From Candidatus Omnitrophota bacterium (GTDB taxonomy: Bacteria; Omnitrophota; Gorgyraeia; Velamenicoccales; Velamenicoccaceae), in assembly GCA_020052645.1 (NCBI GenBank), contig JAGVOQ010000030.1:1-48810 (forward strand): DNA of 48,810 nucleotides, read 5' to 3'. Made by a program: the position numbers and the translations under genes. The notes below the pieces were generated by a model. It did no database searches and had not been told where the DNA came from. It was given only the letters and a program-made list of their open reading frames with translations. Positions 34,023-42,112 of the stretch are shown piece by piece; within the stretch, counting starts at the first letter, position 1; every line of letters starts with the position of its first letter.

Positions 34023-34730
34023 ATGGTCAAAGAGAATCTGGCATTTTGCTTTGAGAAAATAAGGATTTCAGCTGTAAAAGCAGTGTATTCTCTCCATGAT
34101 GTTACGCTTATCGCTGTGACAAAAGGTGTAGGGATAGATTTTATAGAAACTGCGATTGATAATGGCGTATCGCATATCGGCGAAAATAAGATACAGGAAG
34201 CTCTTTTGAAATTTGAAATAATCAACGCTTACGCCAGGCAAAAGGGTGCGCATCTCGATTGGCATATGGTCGGTCATTTGCAGACCAATAAAACAAGAGA
34301 TGCGGTCAGGATGTTTGATTTGATTCAGTCGGTGGACAGCCTTCGTTTAGCACAGGAAATTGATTGTCAGGCTTTTAAGCTTGGTAAAATTCAGAATGTT
34401 CTTTTGGAAATTAAGACATCTGAGGAAGCGACAAAATACGGTTTTTTGCCTTCGCAGGTTGAGTCTGTTTTGCCTTCATTGGCAGCCCTTAAAAATTTGA
34501 GAATTCAAGGGTTGATGACTATTGCGCCTGCTGTTATAGCGCCGGAAACAGCGCGTCCTTATTTTTCTAAATTAAGGCAATTGCAGGATAAGATTAATCA
34601 ATCTTCTATTTTCGATTTTCCATTATCGGTTCTTTCGATGGGTATGACAGACGATTTTGAAACAGCCATCAGCGAAGGCGCCACTATGGTGAGGTTGGGC
34701 CGCGCGATTTTCGGTGAAAGACAATCATGA
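34023..34730 (+). CDS. yggS: YggS-family pyridoxal phosphate homeostasis protein
   Basis: This is a 235-aa single-domain TIM-barrel PLP-binding protein (PLPBP/YggS) involved in vitamin B6 and amino-acid homeostasis, without known catalysis. The PLP lysine is in LIAVTKG. Other marks are HIGENKIQEA, WHMVGHLQTNK, LSMGMTDDFE and EGATMVRLGRAIFG. It overlaps proC by four bases (ATGA), the usual yggS-proC pairing. No ribosome binding site is visible; see the promoter at 33988. Confidence 0.94.
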   Translation: MVKENLAFCFEKIRISAVKAVYSLHDVTLIAVTKGVGIDFIETAIDNGVSHIGENKIQEALLKFEIINAYARQKGAHLDWHMVGHLQTNKTRDAVRMFDLIQSVDSLRLAQEIDCQAFKLGKIQNVLLEIKTSEEATKYGFLPSQVESVLPSLAALKNLRIQGLMTIAPAVIAPETARPYFSKLRQLQDKINQSSIFDFPLSVLSMGMTDDFETAISEGATMVRLGRAIFGERQS

Positions 34731-35560
34731 ATACGGATAAAAAGGTCATTGGTATTATTGGTTGCGGAAATATGGGCGCAGCTTTGGTTGAGAATCTTAA
34801 AAAAAAGCTTCAACTTAAAAGCATCCTTGTTTTTGACGTTGACAAAGCGAAACAGGTTGGATTGGAAAGGAATTTCGGTGTCAGTGGTGCGTCTAGCCTC
34901 GCAGAGCTTGCTTCAGAAAGCGATATTGTGATCATCGCAGTTAAACCGCAGGACATAGAGGGCGTTTTAAAAGAGTTGAAATTTAAGGATAAACTTATTA
35001 TTTCTATCGCCGCTGGCATCTCTCTTGATTTTATGGAGAAGTTTTTAGGTCAAGAGGCTATGCTTGTGCGTGCCATGCCTAATTTGAATGCACTTATTGG
35101 GAAGAGCGTGACAGCTATATGCAGCAATGCGGCAGCTGGTGGCGTGGGTTTAAAAACAGCTGAAGAAATATTTAAATGTGTTGGCGAGGTTGTGTCTGTT
35201 AAAGATTCTCAAATGAATGCGGTGACGGCGATTTCTGGAAGCGGGCCTGCGTTCGTTGCTTATCTCTATCCTGATGTGGGTATACAGGAGATAGAAAAAG
35301 TTATGATTAAAGACGCCATTGGCTTTGGTATCGATGGTAAAAATGCGGCAGTTTTAGCGAGTACAACCACAGCTGGGACTCTTTCTATATTGGGGATAAA
35401 TCTTGATCCTGAAATGTTGATCAAGCGGGTTTCTTCTAAGGGTGGGACAACTGAAGCAGGGATGAAAGTCCTTGAGCAAAAAGGAAAGACCGAAGCAGCG
35501 CTGTCTGAGGCGATTCGTGCTGCTGAGAAGAAGGCTGGCGAATTATCACGGAGGTTTTGA
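34727..35560 (+). CDS. proC: Pyrroline-5-carboxylate reductase
   Basis: ProC performs the last step of proline synthesis, reducing pyrroline-5-carboxylate with NAD(P)H. The 277-aa protein has the Rossmann start IGIIGCGNMGAALVENL, AVKPQD, AAGISLDFME, RAMPNLNA, AISGSGPAFVA and the C-terminal KGGTTEAGMKVLE. The segment after SGSGPAFVAYLY is a little unusual (IQEIEKVMIKDA instead of the common EALADAA-type helix). The fold motifs are intact. mtnP starts on the base after its stop. Confidence 0.93.
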   Translation: MNTDKKVIGIIGCGNMGAALVENLKKKLQLKSILVFDVDKAKQVGLERNFGVSGASSLAELASESDIVIIAVKPQDIEGVLKELKFKDKLIISIAAGISLDFMEKFLGQEAMLVRAMPNLNALIGKSVTAICSNAAAGGVGLKTAEEIFKCVGEVVSVKDSQMNAVTAISGSGPAFVAYLYPDVGIQEIEKVMIKDAIGFGIDGKNAAVLASTTTAGTLSILGINLDPEMLIKRVSSKGGTTEAGMKVLEQKGKTEAALSEAIRAAEKKAGELSRRF

Positions 35561-36421
35561 ATGGTAAAGATCGGGATCATTGGCGGAAGCGGCGTTTACA
35601 AAATTGAAGGAATAAAAAATTTAAAAGAGATTAATGTTAAAACTCCTTTTGGAAAACCTTCTGATGTTTTTCGAACCGGTGAGCTCAATGGGGTGGAGGT
35701 TATTTTTTTGCCACGCCACGGTTCCAAGCATACGATCAGTCCTACGGAAAGCAATTACCGCGCGAATATCTTTGGTATGAAAAAATTAGGAGCCCAGCGC
35801 CTTATTTCTGTTTCAGCCTGTGGTTCTCTGAAAAAAGAGCTTAAGCCTCTTGATTTTGTGTTGCCGAATCAATTTGTGGACAGGACTAATTTTGGCCGCG
35901 AAATGACATTTTTTCAGGGTGGGATTGTGGCCCATATCGGTTTTGCGGATCCTATTTGCATGGAGATGGCTCAAGGTGTTTACGATTGCGCCAAGAAGCT
36001 AGGTTTAAGTGTTCATTTAGGTGGCACTTACCTTAATATGGAGGGGCCGGCTTTTTCTACGCGGGCGGAGTCCAATCTATACCGTTCGTGGGGTATGGAT
36101 ATTATCGGCATGACCAATATGGCGGAAGCAAGATTGGCCCGGGAAGCAGAAATGTGTTTTATGACCCTGGCGGCCATTACGGATTATGACTGTTGGTATG
36201 AGTCAGAGGAAACAGTGACGGTTGAGATGGTGATCAATAATTTAATGAAGAATGCGGATAATGCCAAACGCCTGTTGAAAGAATGTATTACGGTTGTGGC
36301 TCGCCAACCTCATTGCCTTTGCCATGAAGCATTGAAAAATGCTATCGTAACTTCCAAAAAGGATATAGCGCCGGCGCTTAAGAAAAAACTTTCTTTGATC
36401 ATAGGGAAGTATATGGTTTAG
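35561..36421 (+). CDS. mtnP: S-methyl-5'-thioadenosine phosphorylase
   Basis: MTAP splits methylthioadenosine, a by-product of polyamine synthesis, to adenine and methylthioribose 1-phosphate for methionine salvage. The 286-aa trimeric-PNP-family enzyme shows GIIGGSGVY, PRHGSKHTISPTE, VSACGSLKKE, EGPAFSTRAES, IGMTNMAEARLAREAEM and TDYDCW. The last motifs favour MTAP over purine nucleoside phosphorylase. It directly follows proC. The other methionine-salvage genes are not in the window. Confidence 0.9.
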   Translation: MVKIGIIGGSGVYKIEGIKNLKEINVKTPFGKPSDVFRTGELNGVEVIFLPRHGSKHTISPTESNYRANIFGMKKLGAQRLISVSACGSLKKELKPLDFVLPNQFVDRTNFGREMTFFQGGIVAHIGFADPICMEMAQGVYDCAKKLGLSVHLGGTYLNMEGPAFSTRAESNLYRSWGMDIIGMTNMAEARLAREAEMCFMTLAAITDYDCWYESEETVTVEMVINNLMKNADNAKRLLKECITVVARQPHCLCHEALKNAIVTSKKDIAPALKKKLSLIIGKYMV

Positions 36422-36424
36422 AAA

Positions 36425-36497
36425 CAGGCAGCAGGTAACAGGCAACGGGCATCAGTAAAAAGTTTTCTGATCCCTGACGCCTGATCCCCGTTCCCTG
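36425..36497. repeat. Quasi-palindromic short-word spacer (CAGG/ATCAG words)
   Basis: The left half is built of degenerate words (caggcag, caggtaac, aggcaacggg, catcag). The right half, beyond an AT-rich turn, is built of their complements (ctgatccctg, cgcctgatc, cccgttccctg). The arms are related but do not match base for base. The same layout with different words is seen at 42018-42088. It lies between mtnP and ileS. Confidence 0.5.
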
Positions 36498-36522
36498 AAA
36501 ATTATAATAATAGAAAAACATT

Positions 36523-39303
36523 ATGGATTATAAATCTACTTTAAATTTACCTAAGACCGATTTTCCCATGAAGGCGAGCCTGAACGTGCGCGAACCTGAG
36601 ATCTTAGAAAATTGGGAAAAAACAGGCCTTTATTCGAAGATCCGCGTTCAAACTAAAGGGAGGCCGCTTTTTATTCTTCACGATGGCCCTCCGTATGCCA
36701 ATGGCCGTATTCATATCGGCCATGCCTTAAATAAAATTTTAAAAGATATTATTATTCGATATAAAACCATGCGTGGGTTTAATGCTCCTTATATACCGGG
36801 GTGGGATTGTCACGGGCTTCCTGTCGAACACCAGCTTTTTAAAGACTTGAAAAAAACGAAAGAACAGATCGACCGCGTCGCGTTTCGTCAGCTCGCGCAT
36901 GATTATGCCATGAAATATGTTGATCTTCAAAAAGAAGAGTTTAAGCGGCTTGGCATCATGGGGGAATGGGCGCATCCGTATTTAACGTTGGATAGAAAAT
37001 ATGAGGTCGCTATTTTGACTTCTTTTGCCCGGCTTGTCGATAAAGGATTCATTTACAGAGGCCTCAAGCCTGTTAACTGGTGTTTTAAGTGCGAGACAGC
37101 CTTGGCTGAAGCGGAGGTCGAGTACAATGATCATGAGTCTGATGCTGTTTTTGTGAAATTTGAATTAAAAAATAACGATACAGCCAAAAAAATAGGGCTG
37201 ACTTTTAAAGAAAAATCTTACATTTTGATTTGGACAACGACACCTTGGACATTATTGGCCAATGTGGCGGTGGCTGTCCATCCTGATCTGGAGTATTTGA
37301 TTGTTTCATCCAAGGGAAATGTTTTTATTGGTGGCAAGGATCTTTTTTTAGGGTCGCTTCATGAGAAATTGGGGTTAAGCGATTATAAGATTTTAAATAC
37401 AATAAGAGGCTGCGATTTGGAAGGGCTTCTTTATTCCCATCCGTTCGGTTTAAGGGAAGGCCGGGTCGTATTGGCTGATTATGTTTCTAAAGAAGAAGGG
37501 ACGGGTTGCGTTCATACGGCACCAGGGCATGGCCAGGAGGATTTTCAGACGGGATTAAAATATGGCTTAGACGTTATCATGCCCGTTGATGAAAAAGGAC
37601 GTTTTGATGCGTCGGCTGAAGAGTTTTGCGGCCAGCATGTGTTTGCGGCCAATGCTCTCATTCTAGAAAAACTAAAAAGTTTAAATCTTTTAGTTCTTCA
37701 TTATAAATTTAACCATACATATCCGCATTGCTGGAGGTGTAAAAATCCCATCATTTTCAGAGCCACTCAGCAGTGGTTCCTAAAAATTGACCATAAGGGG
37801 CTGCGTCAGGAATTATTAAGCGCTGTGCATAAAGATGTTAAATGGATTCCTGTTGCGGGCGAAGAACGCATCGCGTCCATGATTGAGAATAGGCCTGATT
37901 GGTGTTTGTCGCGCCAACGGTATTGGGGCGTGCCAATACCTGCGGTTATTTGTAAGAAATGCCAGCAGCATATTTTAGATGCGGCCATTATTGATCGTTT
38001 GTCTCTTACGGCTAAAGAAGAAGGAACAGACGCGTGGTTCAAAGGTGCTGTATCCGAATTTTTACCTAAAGGTTTCAATTGTAAATGCGGTGGCACTGAG
38101 TTTGAAAAATCGACGGATATTCTTGACGTTTGGTTTGATTCTGGGGTGAGTCACCAGGCTGTTTTAAAGGACAACCTTGATGCAAATCTTCCTGCTGATT
38201 TGTATCTCGAAGGTTCTGATCAGCATCGAGGCTGGTTCCAGGCGTCTTTGATTGCGTCCATGGCCATAGACAATAAAACTCCATTTCTTTCCGTTCTTAC
38301 TCATGGTTTTGTGGTAGATGGCGATGGGCGCAAGATGTCTAAATCTCTTGGTAATGTCATCGCTCCGCAGGAGATCATTAAAGATTATGGAGCGGACATT
38401 GTCAGGCTTTGGGTGTTGTCGAGCGATTACAATGAGGACGTCAGAATTTCCAAAGAAATCCTAACATTCACGGCAGATGCGTATCGCAAGATCAGGAATA
38501 CCGTGCGTTTTCTTTTGGGGAATTTGAACGATTTTGATCCTGATAAAGATGGGGTTAAGCCGGATGAGCTGGTAGCTATTGATCGTTGGGCCCTTTATAA
38601 GGTTTCAAAGCTTATTGAAGATGTGAGCGATGAATATGAGGCGTATAAATTTTACCATGTTTTTCAACGGATGTTTAGTTTTTGTAATGAGGAGATGTCT
38701 TCTCTGTATCTGGATATTTTGAAGGATAGATTGTATACAGCTGGAAAGAAATCGGCCTTAAGGCGTTCGGCACAAACTGTGCTTTATGAAATTTTGAAAT
38801 GTCTTGCTAAAATTTTAGCACCGGTTTGTCCTTTTACCGCGGATGAGATCTATAAATATATGCCTAAGGAGAATGAGGACGCGTTTGAAAGCGTGCACAT
38901 GTCTCTTTGGCCAAAGATGAGGCCGGAATTTGTTTTTGATGAAAACGACGTCAAGGAAATGGACCATGTTTTAAGTTTCAGGACACTTGTCCTAAAGGCT
39001 TTGGAAGAGAAGCGTTCTAAAGGTGCAATCGGCAGTTCTTTGGAGGCTAAGGTGATTCTGAACGTAAAAGACGAAAACACCTTTCAGATCTTTAAAAAAT
39101 TCGCCCAAGAGCTGCCTTTTATTTTTATCGTTTCGCAGGTTGAGGTTGTAAAAAAAGATGGCATGACCGAAGCTCTTGGTGTAGCGGTAGCGCCTTCTTT
39201 AGGGATTAAGTGCGCACGATGCTGGAATTATAGTGTTGATGTTGATGTTTTCAAGGATTATCCAGGGATTTGCGGTCGTTGTGTGGAAGCAATCAAAGGA
39301 TAA
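36523..39303 (+). CDS. ileS: Isoleucyl-tRNA synthetase
   Basis: This class Ia synthetase charges tRNA-Ile and edits valine. The 926-aa protein has the HIGH motif at H64-H67 (GRIHIGH), the CP1 editing domain (TTPWTL, EEGTGCVHTAPGHG), DWCLSRQRYWGVPIP and KMSKS at K604-S608. The anticodon-binding domain and a C-terminal zinc site follow (C897, C900, C917, C920). The C-terminal zinc finger is typical of the E. coli-like type. A TATAAT at 36503-36508 lies just upstream, but without a good -35 and with only a short leader and no ribosome binding site. Confidence 0.97.
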   Translation: MDYKSTLNLPKTDFPMKASLNVREPEILENWEKTGLYSKIRVQTKGRPLFILHDGPPYANGRIHIGHALNKILKDIIIRYKTMRGFNAPYIPGWDCHGLPVEHQLFKDLKKTKEQIDRVAFRQLAHDYAMKYVDLQKEEFKRLGIMGEWAHPYLTLDRKYEVAILTSFARLVDKGFIYRGLKPVNWCFKCETALAEAEVEYNDHESDAVFVKFELKNNDTAKKIGLTFKEKSYILIWTTTPWTLLANVAVAVHPDLEYLIVSSKGNVFIGGKDLFLGSLHEKLGLSDYKILNTIRGCDLEGLLYSHPFGLREGRVVLADYVSKEEGTGCVHTAPGHGQEDFQTGLKYGLDVIMPVDEKGRFDASAEEFCGQHVFAANALILEKLKSLNLLVLHYKFNHTYPHCWRCKNPIIFRATQQWFLKIDHKGLRQELLSAVHKDVKWIPVAGEERIASMIENRPDWCLSRQRYWGVPIPAVICKKCQQHILDAAIIDRLSLTAKEEGTDAWFKGAVSEFLPKGFNCKCGGTEFEKSTDILDVWFDSGVSHQAVLKDNLDANLPADLYLEGSDQHRGWFQASLIASMAIDNKTPFLSVLTHGFVVDGDGRKMSKSLGNVIAPQEIIKDYGADIVRLWVLSSDYNEDVRISKEILTFTADAYRKIRNTVRFLLGNLNDFDPDKDGVKPDELVAIDRWALYKVSKLIEDVSDEYEAYKFYHVFQRMFSFCNEEMSSLYLDILKDRLYTAGKKSALRRSAQTVLYEILKCLAKILAPVCPFTADEIYKYMPKENEDAFESVHMSLWPKMRPEFVFDENDVKEMDHVLSFRTLVLKALEEKRSKGAIGSSLEAKVILNVKDENTFQIFKKFAQELPFIFIVSQVEVVKKDGMTEALGVAVAPSLGIKCARCWNYSVDVDVFKDYPGICGRCVEAIKG

Positions 39304-39310
39304 AAAAAGG

Positions 39311-39339
39311 TTGCTTAATTTTTTATTTCAATATATAAT
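39311..39339 (+). promoter_or_regulatory. Possible promoter for dksA-lspA-lgt-rluD
   Basis: TTGCTT (39311-39316) and a perfect TATAAT (39334-39339) are 17 bases apart, starting seven bases after the ileS stop. The -35 matches only three of six. It would give a leader of about 75 bases to the dksA/traR-like gene. Confidence 0.4.
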
Positions 39340-39419
39340 TGACCCCGTTACAAAAAAAGTTCGAAGTTTTTACAATCTTTTTAAGTATTGGTTCGGCTAT
39401 TTAAAAGTGGAGGTTGCTC

Positions 39420-39809
39420 GTGAAATCAAAAAAACTCGCTAAGAAAAAAAGCGAAATGTATAAGAAGCTTCTTTTGGACAAAAGAGAAGAGTTAGTTGGA
39501 GATATCAGCCATATTTCGGAAGAGACTCTTAAGAAATCTCAAAAAGACGCCTCCGGAGATATTTCGGGCTATACATACCACATGGCGGATGTCGCAACCG
39601 ACAATTATGATCGAGAATTTTCTTTAGGGCTTGCTTCTAAGGAACGTGATGTCCTTGCCGGGATTAATCTTGCTTTGCAGAAGCTCCACGATGGGAGTTT
39701 TGGGTTGTGCGAAACATGCAAAAAGTCGATATCTCAAATACGCCTCAAGGCTGTCCCTTACGCGTCGTTGTGTCTTAAATGCCAGCAGAATAAAGAAAAA
39801 AAGCCTTAG
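39420..39809 (+). CDS. DksA/TraR-family zinc-finger transcriptional regulator
   Basis: A 129-aa protein with a lysine-rich start, a helical coiled-coil region and a C4 zinc finger: C97-x2-C100 and C118-x2-C121, with the family phrase RLKAVPYA and FGLCETC. DksA/TraR proteins enter the RNA polymerase secondary channel, with or without ppGpp. Shorter relatives are found near lspA in many bacteria. The GTG at 39420 is fixed by ggagg at 39409-39413. Whether it acts like DksA depends on tip residues of the coiled coil that I cannot judge. Confidence 0.87.
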   Translation: MKSKKLAKKKSEMYKKLLLDKREELVGDISHISEETLKKSQKDASGDISGYTYHMADVATDNYDREFSLGLASKERDVLAGINLALQKLHDGSFGLCETCKKSISQIRLKAVPYASLCLKCQQNKEKKP

Positions 39810-39910
39810 AAGTTCTTTTCCTTTCGAACATTTAAGATTAACGGGTGAGTTTTAGAAACCTAAAAAAGTTCATTCGTCGTCTCTTTCGTGAAAATCGGCT
39901 TTTTTCCACT

Positions 39911-40393
39911 ATGTGTAAACGCAATTCTAACCTCAGTTCATTTTTTTTGATTTTTTCTTCCGTACTTATTCTGGATCAAATCTCTAAATTTATTTTTAAA
40001 AGTTTGTTGGCTGGTCAGGATACGGTTCCGATCATCCCGGGATTTTTTCATCTGACCCTTGTGCATAACACCGGTGCAGCATTCGGGCTTTTTAAGGGTG
40101 CGACAGCTTTCTTTGTGGTGGTGACGCTTGCGTGTCTCTCAGTGGTTGTCCTTCTCCTCAAGAGAAACGCTTTTGTAAAAAAAGTTTTGCCGTTGGATGA
40201 AAATGACGGTTGGATCCGATTGTCCCTTGCCCTTGTGGCCGCGGGGGCCTTTGGCAATCTTTTGGACCGCCTGCGATATTCTTACGTGGTGGATTTTTTT
40301 GATTTTAGGATCTGGCCTGTGTTTAATGTTGCTGATTCCGCGATTACTATCGGAGGCATTATTTTATTTTTTAAATTGTTAAAAACTTCTTAA
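39911..40393 (+). CDS. lspA: Lipoprotein signal peptidase (SPase II)
   Basis: LspA cleaves the signal peptide of diacylglyceryl-modified prolipoproteins in the inner membrane. The 160-aa, four-helix protein has ILDQISKF, HNTGAAFGLF, and the catalytic aspartate motifs GNLLDRL...VVDFFDF and FNVADSAI. The frame is open from a GTG at 39845, but the ATG at 39911 gives the family's usual length. Neither has a clear ribosome binding site. lgt follows within five bases. Confidence 0.93.
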   Translation: MCKRNSNLSSFFLIFSSVLILDQISKFIFKSLLAGQDTVPIIPGFFHLTLVHNTGAAFGLFKGATAFFVVVTLACLSVVVLLLKRNAFVKKVLPLDENDGWIRLSLALVAAGAFGNLLDRLRYSYVVDFFDFRIWPVFNVADSAITIGGIILFFKLLKTS

Positions 40394-40398
40394 ATTTC

Positions 40399-41133
40399 AT
40401 GAAACCTGTCCTTTTTTCGTGTCAATTCTTTTCAATCTATACGTATGGCGTATTTGTCGCTTTTGGTTTTTTTGTGTCCACTTTTCTTATATCTCTCGAG
40501 GCCCGTCGAAAGCATTTGAATGAAAACATACTCTTTAATCTGTGCCTTTTAATTCTTTTTTGCGGTATTGTGTTTGCCCGATTATTTTATGTCGCATTGA
40601 ATTTGGATTATTTTACAGAGAACTGGCTTGAGATCGTTATGCTGCAGCACGGAGGCCTCGTTTGGTTCGGAGGATTTTTGGGGGCCACAGTCTCTTGTCT
40701 TCTTTTCATAAGGATAAAAAAACTCCCACTTGGAGTAACGTTGGATTTGCTCGTTCCTTACGTGGCCCTTGGTCAATCCCTTGGCCGCATCGGTTGTTTT
40801 TTTAACGGATGTTGTTATGGCAAGCCTTTTGGCCATGGAATTTATTTTCCTGTTCACGGAGCGACCTTGTTTCCTTCCCAACTTGTTGATTCTTTAACAT
40901 TATTGATGATTTTCGTCATTTTAAGAATTTGGGCTAAAGTTTCGAAAAGAGATGGAGAAGTTTTTGCGCTTTCTTTTGTTTTTTTTGGCCTCCAAAGATT
41001 CTTGATGGAATTCATAAGAGGGGACGAGAGGCCGTTTTATTTTTCTTTAAGTATTTTTCAATGGATTAGTCTATTTGTAAGCGTTGTTGGAATCATTGCC
41101 CTCATTTATTTATGGAAGAAAAAAAGTGCCTGA
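40399..41133 (+). CDS. lgt: Prolipoprotein diacylglyceryl transferase
   Basis: Lgt attaches diacylglycerol from phosphatidylglycerol to the lipobox cysteine, the step before LspA. The 244-aa polytopic protein shows YTYGVFVAFGF, QHGGLVWFGGFLGA, the signature GQSLGRIGCFFNGCCYGKP and FLMEFIRGDERP. It is adjacent to lspA and overlaps rluD by 22 bases. The lipoprotein at 9435 would be one substrate. Confidence 0.96.
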   Translation: MKPVLFSCQFFSIYTYGVFVAFGFFVSTFLISLEARRKHLNENILFNLCLLILFCGIVFARLFYVALNLDYFTENWLEIVMLQHGGLVWFGGFLGATVSCLLFIRIKKLPLGVTLDLLVPYVALGQSLGRIGCFFNGCCYGKPFGHGIYFPVHGATLFPSQLVDSLTLLMIFVILRIWAKVSKRDGEVFALSFVFFGLQRFLMEFIRGDERPFYFSLSIFQWISLFVSVVGIIALIYLWKKKSA

Positions 41134-42014
41134 TCACTCCTGAATTTTCAAGCGTCCGTCTTGATGTTTTTTTACGATCTCAAGAACCGGATTTTTCTCG
41201 TACACATATTAAGGATATCATCCTTTCGAAAGAAATAACCGTTAACGGAGATTTTGTTAAGCCTCACTATAAGCTAAAAAATGGCGATGAAGTCTGCTGG
41301 CAGAAGCTTGTGGCTCAAGATACAACATTGAAAAAAGAGAATATTCCTTTAAGCATTATTTATGAAGATAAGGACATTCTTGTTTTAAATAAACCCAGCG
41401 GGCTCGTTGTTCATCCGGGGGCGGGCAACAAGACGCATACGTTGGCCAATGCGCTTTTGTTTCATACAAGTGAACTTTCAAATCTGAGCCCCGATCGGCC
41501 CGGGATTGTTCACCGGTTGGATAAGGACACGTCGGGGGTAATGGTCGTTGCTAAAAATAATAGTGCCCACATGAATCTGATCAAGCAATTTAAAAAGCAT
41601 TCGATCGAACGCTGTTACATCGCTTTAGTTGAAGGCAAGATTGAATTTGACGAGGGGATAATCGACGTGCCTTTAAAGAGGCATTCGGTTGATCGAAAAA
41701 AGATGTCTGTTAGTTACGCTGATGAGGCCAAAGAGGCTCACACGGTATATAAGGTATTAAAAAGATATCCGGCCGTAACCGCTGTTGCGCTTTTTCCACA
41801 GACAGGCCGTACGCATCAGTTGCGTGTTCACTTGAATTATTTGGGGCATCCGATATTAGGAGATATGACGTATGGGCTTAAAAAGAATTTTCCGCGTCTT
41901 GCGCTTCACGCAAAAACCCTCGGGTTTTTTCATCCATCCACTAATGATTTTGTAAAGTTCGAATCACCCCTGCCGAAAGAGATGAAAGATGCTATGCCTG
42001 GCGTAAAGATCTAG
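41112..42014 (+). CDS. rluD: RluD-family 23S rRNA pseudouridine synthase
   Basis: A 300-aa RluA-class pseudouridine synthase with an N-terminal S4 domain (RLDVFLRSQEPDFSRTHI split over residues 17-35, VNG). The catalytic core has LVLNKPSGLVVHPG-like NKPSGLVVHPGAG, the catalytic aspartate in VHRLDKDTSG, LFPQTGRTHQLRVHL and LALHAKTLGF. The S4 domain and length fit RluD, which modifies the helix 69 loop of 23S rRNA, but RluC or RluB-like specificity is not excluded. Placement after lspA is common. Confidence 0.92.
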   Translation: MEEKKCLITPEFSSVRLDVFLRSQEPDFSRTHIKDIILSKEITVNGDFVKPHYKLKNGDEVCWQKLVAQDTTLKKENIPLSIIYEDKDILVLNKPSGLVVHPGAGNKTHTLANALLFHTSELSNLSPDRPGIVHRLDKDTSGVMVVAKNNSAHMNLIKQFKKHSIERCYIALVEGKIEFDEGIIDVPLKRHSVDRKKMSVSYADEAKEAHTVYKVLKRYPAVTAVALFPQTGRTHQLRVHLNYLGHPILGDMTYGLKKNFPRLALHAKTLGFFHPSTNDFVKFESPLPKEMKDAMPGVKI

Positions 42015-42017
42015 TCA

Positions 42018-42088
42018 ACGGTCAATAGTCGATAGTTTAAATTTTAGAAGTTTGGACCATAGACCATTGTCTATAGACTACAGACGGT
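42018..42088. repeat. Quasi-palindromic short-word spacer (GTCAATAG words)
   Basis: The left half has gtcaacggtcaatagtcgatag. After an AT-rich turn the right half has the complementary words (ggaccatagaccattg, tctatagacta, cagac). Arms are similar but not exact complements. The vocabulary is shared with 6243-6275, and the architecture with 36425-36497. The word tagact in the right arm doubles as the -35 of the promoter at 42074. Confidence 0.5.
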
Positions 42089-42103
42089 TCTTCGTGATAT
42101 AAT
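42074..42103 (+). promoter_or_regulatory. Putative aroA promoter with near-leaderless start
   Basis: TAGACT (42074-42079) and a perfect TATAAT (42098-42103) are 18 bases apart, and TG precedes the -10 by one base. The inferred start site near 42110 is only about three bases before the aroA ATG at 42113. aroA has no ribosome binding site, so leaderless translation is likely if this promoter is used. Confidence 0.5.
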
Positions 42104-42112
42104 TCCTTCAGT

